Part shown: positions 1 through 6,091 of the stretch, one piece after another
Numbering within the stretch: the stretch's first letter is position 1
Layout: each line of letters begins with the position of its first letter
Source of the DNA: Trebonia sp030042015
Lineage (GTDB): Bacteria; Actinomycetota; Actinomycetes; Streptosporangiales; Streptosporangiaceae
DNA: 37,369 bases
Direction: 5' to 3'
Assembly: GCF_030042015.1 (NCBI RefSeq)
Contig: NZ_JASIAL010000324.1
Span: 1-37,369 of the forward strand
Translations under genes and position numbers: made by a program
Notes under the pieces: model-generated
What the model was told of the DNA's origin: nothing
The model's input: the letters and a program-made list of their open reading frames with translations, nothing else
The model's database searches: none

Positions 1-210
1 CAGCCTGCCGCGCCGGACTGGCCCGGGCGGGCCGGCCCGGCGGGCCGGGCCGGAGGCGCCGGTGCCGGGGAGTGGCAGCCCGGACAGCCGCCATGGGACG
101 GCGGCGCGCCCGAGCCCGACCCCAGCCTCAAGTACCGCGAGCCGGGGCCGGGCATGCCCGGCTACCGGGGTTCCCGCAGCCGATTCCATGGTGGTGACAA
201 CCTTCGATGA
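1..210 (+). CDS. C-terminal end of an unidentified protein (partial)
   Basis: Frame 1 is open from the window edge to a TGA at 208-210, giving the last 69 residues of a protein whose main part lies outside. What remains is a low-complexity tail rich in Pro, Gly and Ala, ending in a basic stretch (MPGYRGSRSRFHGGDNLR). I see no domain. The stop overlaps the ATG of the next gene as ATGA (207-210), so the two genes are probably co-translated and related in function. In actinomycetes, NuoF-like/ferredoxin fusions often follow a membrane cytochrome or ferric-reductase-like gene, but nothing visible here proves that identity. Confidence 0.6.
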   Translation, partial: QPAAPDWPGRAGPAGRAGGAGAGEWQPGQPPWDGGAPEPDPSLKYREPGPGMPGYRGSRSRFHGGDNLR

Positions 211-1823
211 ACCCGAGTTCCCCCGCCGAACTCGATGTGCCGATGATCATGCGGATCGGCGCCGCCCGGCTGACGGCCGGCCTGGACCGGATGACGCGGC
301 TGGACCTTAAGGCGCACGGCGAGGTGTTCGGCCCGCTGCCGCGGACGTCGGCCGACGACTTGATCGCCATGGCCGCGCAGGTCGACCTGCGCGGCCAAGG
401 CGGTGCCGCGTTCCCGTTCGCGCGCAAGCTGCAGGTGGTCGTCGACACGGCGAAGAAGACCGGCCAGCCGACGATTGTCGTGGTGAACGCGGCTGAAGGG
501 GAGCCCGGCTCGTTCAAGGACAAGATGCTCATGATCAGGTCGCCCTACCTGATCCTGAGCGGTGCCGCGCTGGTCGCCGAGGCGATCGACGCCGAGGAGA
601 TCGTCGTCGGCGTCACGAGCTCTGAGCTCGCCAACCGGTCGATCGAGGCGGCGATCGCGGCCGAACCGGGCCTTCGGAAGATGGTCCGCGTGGTCCAGCA
701 GCCGGAGCGTTTCATCTCCGGGCAGTCCGGCGCGCTGATCCGCGGCATCAACGGCAAGAAGCCCCTGCCGCCTGGCCGCAAGACGCTGGCAGCCGAGCGG
801 GGGGTGGACGACCTGCCCACCCTGCTCTCCAACGCGTCGACGTTCGCGCAGGTGTCGGTGCTCGCGTTGCTCGGGCCCGCCCGGTTCGCCGCCGTCGGCG
901 TTCCCGAGGAGCCGGGAACGGTGCTGCTCAGCGTCAGCGGGTCCGCCAAGCACGCGGCCGTCGTGGAGTGTCCCACCGGTGTCCCGCTCGGCGCCGTCCT
1001 CGACATCTGCCAGGCGCCGGCCGGCGACGGGGTGCTCGTCGGCGGTTACCACGGCATGTGGCTCGATGCCGAAGCCGCCTACCAGGTCCCCGTCAGCAGG
1101 GAAGGGCTGGCGGCGGCGGGAGGGACCCTCGGGGCGGGCATCGTGCTGCCGCTCGGCGACGGCACCTGCCCGCTTGGCGAGGTGTCCCGGGTCGCGAACT
1201 ACCTGGCCGGCGAATCGGCAGGCCAGTGCGGGCCCTGCCGGCTCGGCCTGCCCTCCATCGCGCGGGCGCTGGCGGCGCTCGTCGACGGGTCGGGCGGCAT
1301 CGAGGCGCTCGACGTGGCCCGCCGCGCGGCGGCCACGGTCAACGGGCGCGGCTCATGCGCTCATCCCGACGGCACCACCAGGTTCGTGCTCTCCGCGCTC
1401 GAAGTCTTCGCAGAAGACCTCGCGGCGCACGTTTTCCACTCCACGTGCGGCCGCCCGGTTCGCGGCGTGCTCCCGCTACCCGAAGGGCCCGAGACGGCCG
1501 ACGCCAGGCAACTCATCGTGGACTGGGTGCGGTGCGAGGGACACGGCCTGTGCGCGCACCTGGTGCCCGAGCTCGTCCACCTGGACAAGACGGGCTACCC
1601 CGTGATCATGCCGATCCCCGTGCCCCCGTGGCTCGAAAAAGACGCGCAGCAGGCCGTGGACATGTGCCCGGCGCTCGCATTGCGGCTCGCCGCCGATCCG
1701 AAGAAGCGCGCCGCCGGCCAGGGCGGCCACACGTCCGCGCCGCTGCCGCTCCAAGCCCAGACGGCGCGCACCAGCCTGCTCGGCGTTCGCCCGGCCGGCG
1801 GGCGTTCCATCACCGCCGGGTAA
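207..1823 (+). CDS. NuoF-like flavoprotein (SLBB domain) fused to a C-terminal ferredoxin
   Basis: The 538-residue protein resembles the NADH/FMN-binding NuoF subunit of complex I, followed by a single-cluster ferredoxin. The glycine-rich stretch LRGQGGAAFPFARKL (61-75) and NAAEGEPGSFKDK (94-106) correspond to the NuoF nucleotide/FMN region. The iron-sulfur site reads ESAGQCGPCRLG (336-347) with a further Cys at 384. Classical NuoF has ESCGxCxPC, so the first cluster cysteine is Ala338 here. The C-terminal domain has C443, H446, C449 (CxxHxxC) and C487-Pro, as in small 3Fe-4S or 4Fe-4S ferredoxins. It is a cytoplasmic electron-transfer protein that probably passes electrons between NAD(P)H and a membrane or oxidoreductase partner encoded upstream. 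It is not part of a nuo operon here. The physiological partner is unknown. Confidence 0.85.
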   Translation: MNPSSPAELDVPMIMRIGAARLTAGLDRMTRLDLKAHGEVFGPLPRTSADDLIAMAAQVDLRGQGGAAFPFARKLQVVVDTAKKTGQPTIVVVNAAEGEPGSFKDKMLMIRSPYLILSGAALVAEAIDAEEIVVGVTSSELANRSIEAAIAAEPGLRKMVRVVQQPERFISGQSGALIRGINGKKPLPPGRKTLAAERGVDDLPTLLSNASTFAQVSVLALLGPARFAAVGVPEEPGTVLLSVSGSAKHAAVVECPTGVPLGAVLDICQAPAGDGVLVGGYHGMWLDAEAAYQVPVSREGLAAAGGTLGAGIVLPLGDGTCPLGEVSRVANYLAGESAGQCGPCRLGLPSIARALAALVDGSGGIEALDVARRAAATVNGRGSCAHPDGTTRFVLSALEVFAEDLAAHVFHSTCGRPVRGVLPLPEGPETADARQLIVDWVRCEGHGLCAHLVPELVHLDKTGYPVIMPIPVPPWLEKDAQQAVDMCPALALRLAADPKKRAAGQGGHTSAPLPLQAQTARTSLLGVRPAGGRSITAG

Positions 1824-1848
1824 CCGCAGGGCGGCAAGCCGGGTCGGC

Positions 1849-3219
1849 CTAGCCCTGGTGAGAGCCGGGCGCGGTGTCCGGAGTAACCGGGGATCGTTCG
1901 GGATAATCGGGGGTTGGGAACGGGGCGGCCACCGTCCATCCGGTGGCGCGCCACGGCCGGGGATTCGTGCCCTGACACGCGTCGATGAGCAGCGGGCGGC
2001 GTACGACAGCGGTCACCGCCGCCGGGTCCATCGCCGCGAACTCCGGCCAGGCCGTGACCACGAGCACGGCGTCCGCCTCGTGCGCGGCGGCCACCGCGCT
2101 GTCGCCGTAGCGCAGGTGCGGAAAAGCCACCAGGGCGTTGCCGGTTGCCTGCGGGTCGTAGACCACGACCTCGGCGCCGAGGCGGGCGAGGCGGTCAGCC
2201 ACGTCAAGGCCGGGGGAGTCGCGCACGTCGTCGGTGCCTGGCTTGAACGCGGCGCCCCAGAGCGCGATCCGCTTGCCTGGCAACTGCCCGAGCAGGCCCG
2301 CGGTCAGCTCCACAACCTGCTGGCGGCGGCCCGAGTTGATCTCGTCGACCAGCAGGAGCAGGTCGGCGGCACCCTTCGCCCCCGCGGTGCCGGCGAACTG
2401 CGCGAGCCCGCGGACGTCCTTCGGCAGGCAGCCCCCGCCGTAACCGAGACCGGCGGTGAGGAACGCGCGGCCGATCCGCTGGTCCATGCCCACCGCGTCA
2501 GCGAGCACGGCGACGTCAGCCCCTGTCCAGGCGCAGATGTCGGCCATCGCGTTGATGAACGACACCTTCGCGGCGAGGAACGCGTTGGCGGCGCCCTTGA
2601 CGAGTTCCGCGGTCACCGCGTCGGTCACCACGAGCGGCACGCCCGCCTCGGTCAGCGGCCGGTACACCTCGCGCACTGTCGCCTCGGCAGCCATGCCCGG
2701 CACCCCGACGACGATGCGGTCAGGGCGCAGCGTGTCGCCCACGGCGTGTCCCTCGCGAAGGAACTCGGGGTTCCAGGCGACCTCGACGGCGTCCCCCGCG
2801 GGCGCGCCGGTCCTGAGCTCGCGGACGAGGCGGCCGGTGGTGCCAGGAGGGACGGTTGACTTGCCGATGACGAGCGCGGGCCTGGTCAGGTGCGGAGCAA
2901 GCGCGGCAACCGCCCCGTACACCTGGGACAGGTCGTACCCGTCCCCGTCAGGCAGGCTCGGCGTCCCCACGCCAAGGAAGTGGACGGTGCCGAACGCGGC
3001 AGCCTCTTCAAGGCTGCTGGTGAACCTGAGCCTGCCGTTACGGGTGTGGCGGGAGAGCAGCTCGTCGAGTCCGGGTTCCATGAACCAGGCGCGCCCGCTG
3101 TTCAGCAGGTCGACCTTGCCTTCGTCGACGTCGACCCCGAGTACCTCGTGGCCGATCTCGGCCATGCAGGCGGCGTGGGTGGCGCCCAGATGCCCGCACC
3201 CGATCACGGTCAGCCTCAT
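1849..3219 (-). CDS. UDP-glucose/GDP-mannose dehydrogenase family protein
   Basis: This 456-residue NAD-dependent sugar-nucleotide dehydrogenase most likely oxidises UDP-glucose to UDP-glucuronate (or a related sugar) for cell-surface glycans. The N-terminal Rossmann motif is VIGCGHLG (5-12). The conserved TVPPGTTGR (122-130) and NPEFLREG (150-157) segments and the catalytic-cysteine motif YGGGCLPKDVR (Cys264) are present. The C-terminal UDP-binding domain contains WGAAFKPGTDDVRDSP. I chose the ATG at 3219, nine codons inside the longest frame, because a strong GGAGGGG Shine-Dalgarno precedes it at proper spacing and the protein then begins MRLTVIG as is usual for the family. It converges on the NuoF-like gene with only 25 bases between their stops. 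Exact substrate is not determined by sequence. Confidence 0.9.
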   Translation of the reverse strand: MRLTVIGCGHLGATHAACMAEIGHEVLGVDVDEGKVDLLNSGRAWFMEPGLDELLSRHTRNGRLRFTSSLEEAAAFGTVHFLGVGTPSLPDGDGYDLSQVYGAVAALAPHLTRPALVIGKSTVPPGTTGRLVRELRTGAPAGDAVEVAWNPEFLREGHAVGDTLRPDRIVVGVPGMAAEATVREVYRPLTEAGVPLVVTDAVTAELVKGAANAFLAAKVSFINAMADICAWTGADVAVLADAVGMDQRIGRAFLTAGLGYGGGCLPKDVRGLAQFAGTAGAKGAADLLLLVDEINSGRRQQVVELTAGLLGQLPGKRIALWGAAFKPGTDDVRDSPGLDVADRLARLGAEVVVYDPQATGNALVAFPHLRYGDSAVAAAHEADAVLVVTAWPEFAAMDPAAVTAVVRRPLLIDACQGTNPRPWRATGWTVAAPFPTPDYPERSPVTPDTAPGSHQG

Positions 3220-3372
3220 GGGCGGTCCCCTCCATTCCAGACTCATCGCGGCAGTGGTGACGGGTTGTGCGCTAGGGGAGCCGACGTTCCGGACTGTACG
3301 CTAAGTGAGTGGCCAGACGGTTGCCCTGTGTTTAACGGCATGCGGCGTGAAGTCGTCGAGGTGTTACCAAAG

Positions 3373-3693
3373 TTAACTGGCGTCGGATTCAGGGTCGACC
3401 GAGCCCGCGGGCTGCGCCCAGGGGCCCTCCACCGGCCAAACCGGATTGCACCTGTCATGCAAAATCGCGGCGAGTTCCCTGTCGAACTCGGCGAAGGCGT
3501 TACGCAGGGCGTTTTCGAGCCATGGTTCCGGGGGCGTGCGGAGGTGACCGGTGAGGCTGAGGAGTGCGTCAGCCGAAAGGCTCTTGACGCTGTAACCCGC
3601 CAGCAGCAGCCAGAGCATGACCAAGCCAACGCCGAACATAACGGAAACGGTCGCGTAGTCGATGCCGACCGAATGCCCCAATGGTGTGCACAC
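3373..3693 (-). CDS. Small single-pass membrane protein, unknown function
   Basis: A 106-residue frame with one clear hydrophobic helix near the N-terminus (VSVMFGVGLVMLWLLLAGYS) followed by a soluble amphipathic region (WLENALRNAFAEFDRELAAILHD). A perfect GGAGGAGGT Shine-Dalgarno lies directly upstream (3702-3694). It abuts the GTG at 3693, so the in-frame TTG at 3681 may be the real start, giving a 102-residue protein. It lies divergently upstream of nothing obvious and in tandem with the UDP-glucose dehydrogenase gene, 153 bases away. Base composition is less GC-biased than in the neighbours. I do not recognise a family. A longer overlapping frame at 3243-3734 is Arg/Ser-rich and looks like a shadow. 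Confidence 0.55.
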   Translation of the reverse strand: MCTPLGHSVGIDYATVSVMFGVGLVMLWLLLAGYSVKSLSADALLSLTGHLRTPPEPWLENALRNAFAEFDRELAAILHDRCNPVWPVEGPWAQPAGSVDPESDAS

Positions 3694-4048
3694 CTCCTCC
3701 CAGCGCTCATCGTCCTCGTCGGCCGACGTGCCACGGCGTCGATCGGGGCCGCCTGTCAGCGTGAATTGTCAGTGCGCGCGAGGACTACGCAGGCCACGAA
3801 GCACCACTCCCGCGGGCCCATCGCGCGCATCATTCCCTCATAAGGTGGACGCGTTGTCGCTGGCTCTGGAGTACGCGGACAATAATCTTTTTATATTTGG
3901 TGGCGCGTGTAACGCGTCTTCCCGAGTTGATGAAAAGCCCGCGTGACGCGCGCCGCCCCGCGCGGACCCACTTGGCTGCTCCTCCGTTCGCACGTCTGAG
4001 ACCCCGGTCAGGCTGGATCCTCGGTGTTCGGCCTGGGATCATGCGCTC
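3694..4048. other. Intergenic region with an AT-rich promoter-like patch
   Basis: No convincing gene is present: the frames here encode Arg-rich, repetitive peptides typical of non-coding high-GC DNA. The notable element is an unusually AT-rich stretch at about 3880-3900, containing TATATT at 3892-3897. In such GC-rich DNA this is a likely -10 element or a target for an AT-binding nucleoid protein such as Lsr2, which is encoded at the far end of this window. No good -35 hexamer is evident at 16-18 bases upstream. Confidence 0.4.
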
Positions 4049-4234
4049 ATGGTTACGGGTGGTGGTCGTCGCCTGGCCTTGCGCGGCCTGAGCATCGCGG
4101 TTGTCCTGCTATCTGCCGCCGGGGTGGTCGCCCAGTACACCACGAGTCCTGACCTGGGGCATTCGCTGATCGGCGGTGCCGTGCTTGGGAGCATCGCGTT
4201 GGTCGCCCTCGGCAGGCGCCACGGCACGACCTAG
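4049..4234 (+). CDS. Small two-helix membrane protein, unknown function
   Basis: A 61-residue frame with a short basic N-terminus (MVTGGGRRLALR) and two hydrophobic segments (LSIAVVLLSAAGVVAQY at about 13-30, and LIGGAVLGSIALVALG at about 40-56), ending in a basic tail. The arrangement suggests a hairpin membrane protein with both ends in the cytoplasm. There is no clear Shine-Dalgarno. Support comes from the hydrophobic pattern and from a strong hairpin that begins two bases after the stop codon. No family recognised. It could also be a chance frame. Confidence 0.45.
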   Translation: MVTGGGRRLALRGLSIAVVLLSAAGVVAQYTTSPDLGHSLIGGAVLGSIALVALGRRHGTT

Positions 4235-4236
4235 CA

Positions 4237-4269
4237 CCAGGAATGCGGCGGGTCCCGCCGGATGCCTGG
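4237..4269 (+). terminator. Hairpin after the small membrane gene
   Basis: Two 16-base arms separated by one base, 14 of 16 positions complementary, begin two bases after the TAG at 4232-4234. There is no following T-run, so it would be a GC-rich hairpin terminator or RNA 3'-end stabiliser of the kind common in actinomycetes. Confidence 0.5.
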
Positions 4270-4304
4270 TTACTCAGTTGGCTGCTCAATGACAAAGACC
4301 ACAT

Positions 4305-4372
4305 CTTAGGACCCGAACCGCAGATTTATTGTCCGTTTTGTGCAGATTCCCGGATGCCGCTCGGGTCCTAAG
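4305..4372. repeat. 68-bp element bounded by a perfect 12-bp inverted repeat
   Basis: CTTAGGACCCGA at 4305-4316 is perfectly repeated in inverse orientation at 4361-4372 (TCGGGTCCTAAG). The 44-base interior is relatively AT-rich and contains the direct repeat GCAGATT (4319 and 4342 areas). It lies 25 bases beyond the 3' end of tRNA-Pro. No target-site duplication is visible around it. It may be a hairpin in the tRNA 3' trailer/terminator, or a very small mobile-element remnant. Confidence 0.5.
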
Positions 4373-4397
4373 TTGCCCGGCGGGCGGCAACACTGGG

Positions 4398-4471
4398 TCG
4401 GGGTGGCCGGATTTGAACCGGCGGCCTCTTCGTCCCGAACGAAGCGCGCTGCCAAGCTGCGCTACACCCCG
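4398..4471 (-). tRNA. tRNA-Pro (anticodon CGG)
   Basis: Read on the minus strand the 74 bases fold as a full cloverleaf. The acceptor stem CGGGGTG (4471-4465) pairs with CACCCCG, followed by an A discriminator at 4398. The D arm is GCGC/GCGC with the AGCTTGGCA loop. The anticodon stem CTTCG/CGAAG closes the loop TTCGGGA, so the anticodon is CGG and it reads CCG proline codons. The T arm is GCCGG TTCAAAT CCGGC. The 3' CCA is not encoded. CCG is a major proline codon in such GC-rich genomes. Confidence 0.97.
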
Positions 4472-4586
4472 CCGCCCGCGCCTGGTCACCAGATCCTGAC
4501 CTGGGAGCCCGCGGGCGAACCTCCGCTAGTTTAGCGGATGTCCTGACCGCTGCGCGCACGCTCCCGGACGGTGCCGGGACGCGCTC

Positions 4587-5507
4587 TCACCGCGAAGCGC
4601 GCGGCACCAGCGTGAGCAGCGTCGCCTCGGGCCGGCAGGCGAATCTGGCCGGCGCCCACGGGGACGTGCCGAGCCCGGCGGACACGTGCAGCCACGCGGT
4701 CTTCCCGTCGGCCGGGGCCGCTTGCGGGTGCATGCTCAGCCCGCGCACCCGCGCCCGGTCGATGCCGCAGTTCGTGACAAGCGCGCCGAACCCGGGAACG
4801 CACAGCTGGCCGCCGTGCGTGTGCCCGGCGAGCAGCAGCTCGTAACCGTCGGCAGCGAACCGGTCCAGCACGCGCGGCTCGGGGGAGTGCATCACGCCGA
4901 GCCGCAGGTCCGCCCCCGGGTCGGCCTCCCCGGCGACGAGGTGGTACCGGTCCCGCAGACTGTGGGAGTCGTGCACGCCGGCGAAGGCGATGTTCAGCCC
5001 GCCGGCCTTCAGCTGGCCGCGCCGGTTGTTCAGGTCCAGCCAGCCTCTCGCGGTCAGCTCCTCGCCCAGCTCCTCCCAGGGCAAGTCCGGCTCCTCCGCC
5101 CGGTGCTCGCCGACGCTGGTCCGCCACAGGTACCGCGCTGGGTTCGCCGGCTTGGGCGAGTAAAGGTCGTTAGAGCCGTAGACGAAGACCCCAGGCCGGT
5201 CAAGCAGCGGGCCGAGAGACTCAAGGAGGCACCGGACGGCAAGCGGTGACGCTATCGAGTCGCCCGTGTTCACCACGAGGTCCGGCTCCAGCGTGTCCAG
5301 CGACCGCAGGAACGCCATGAGGCGATGCCGGCCGGGCGTCAGGTGGGTGTCCGAGATGTGCAGCACCCGCAGCGGGGCCGTGCCCGGCGGCAGGACGGGC
5401 ACGGCCTGATGCCGCAGTACAAACCAGTTGCGCTCAATGACCGTGGCATAGCCCAGTGTGGCGGCGCCTGCGGTCGCCGCGATGGACATCAGGGTTCGTG
5501 CTCGCAC
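4587..5507 (-). CDS. Metallophosphoesterase (YkuE-like)
   Basis: The 306-residue calcineurin-like phosphoesterase carries the expected dimetal ligand series: HISDTHL (50-56), NTGDSI, GSNDLY in place of the usual GNHE, the MHSPEP histidine and GHTHGG near the C-terminus. The N-terminal 20 residues are hydrophobic (LMSIAATAGAATLGYATV), consistent with a signal anchor, so the enzyme is likely membrane-tethered and facing outward. Start is GTG at 5507. It diverges from the yqeY-like gene across 76 bases. The adjacent YqeY-PBP-WblA order matches that recalled for mycobacteria (Rv3683 neighbourhood), suggesting a role around the cell envelope. The substrate is unknown. Confidence 0.88.
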   Translation of the reverse strand: MRARTLMSIAATAGAATLGYATVIERNWFVLRHQAVPVLPPGTAPLRVLHISDTHLTPGRHRLMAFLRSLDTLEPDLVVNTGDSIASPLAVRCLLESLGPLLDRPGVFVYGSNDLYSPKPANPARYLWRTSVGEHRAEEPDLPWEELGEELTARGWLDLNNRRGQLKAGGLNIAFAGVHDSHSLRDRYHLVAGEADPGADLRLGVMHSPEPRVLDRFAADGYELLLAGHTHGGQLCVPGFGALVTNCGIDRARVRGLSMHPQAAPADGKTAWLHVSAGLGTSPWAPARFACRPEATLLTLVPRASR

Positions 5508-5583
5508 CTAACCTATGGTGCCATGCGATTAGCCATGCGCTGTCCGCAATACGCCGGCGGATGCGTGGGGCAGGATAGATGGC

Positions 5584-6045
5584 GTGGCGGAACTCAAGGA
5601 CCGGCTCCGCGGCGACCTCAGCGCCGCGATGCGTGCCCGCGACCAGGTGCGGCTGCGGACGCTGCGGATGGCGCTCACCTCGATCACTAACGAGGAGGTC
5701 TCCGGGGACACCGCACGCGAGCTGTCGGACGAGGAGGTCGTCAAGGTGCTCACCCGCGAGGCGAGGAAGCGGCGGGAAGCCGCGGACGCGTTCGAGGCCG
5801 CGGGCCGTGCCGGCCAGGCGGCGGCCGAGCGGGCCGAGGGCGAGGTGCTGGCCGGCTACCTGCCGGCGCAGCTTACCGACGACGAGCTGACCGGCATCGT
5901 GTCGGCGGCGATCGCCGAGACCGGCGCCGTCGGCATGCCCGGCATGGGGAAGGTCATGAAGGCCGTGACCCCTCGGGTCGCGGGGCGCGCCGACGGGGCG
6001 CGGGTCGCGGCCGAGGTGCGGCGGCAGCTGGCCGTCGGCGGATAG
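5584..6045 (+). CDS. GatB/YqeY-domain protein
   Basis: The 153-residue, almost entirely helical protein matches the stand-alone YqeY family: LKDRLRGDLSAAMRARD at the start, DEEVVKVLTREARKRREAADAFEAAGR in the middle, LAGYLPAQLTDDEL, and a C-terminal MPGMGKVMKAVTPRVAGRADG. This domain is homologous to the tRNA-binding tail of GatB (Asp/Glu-tRNA amidotransferase), and stand-alone members are thought to bind tRNA or influence amidation, but their exact role is unsettled. The start is GTG at 5584. It diverges from the metallophosphoesterase gene and converges on the PBP gene, with only 46 bases between the stops. Confidence 0.9.
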   Translation: MAELKDRLRGDLSAAMRARDQVRLRTLRMALTSITNEEVSGDTARELSDEEVVKVLTREARKRREAADAFEAAGRAGQAAAERAEGEVLAGYLPAQLTDDELTGIVSAAIAETGAVGMPGMGKVMKAVTPRVAGRADGARVAAEVRRQLAVGG

Positions 6046-6091
6046 CAGCTAAGACCGGAGAGCGGCCACCGCCAGCCGGCGGAGCGCGCCG

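Noticed and set aside
3243..3734. A 163-residue minus-strand frame overlapping the 106-residue small membrane gene
   Set aside because: Ser/Arg/Thr-rich with no Shine-Dalgarno; the overlapping frame has a real membrane helix and a perfect GGAGGAGGT.
4305..4372. Inverted repeat considered as the ends of an insertion sequence
   Set aside because: Only 44 bases lie inside, there is no transposase and no target-site duplication.
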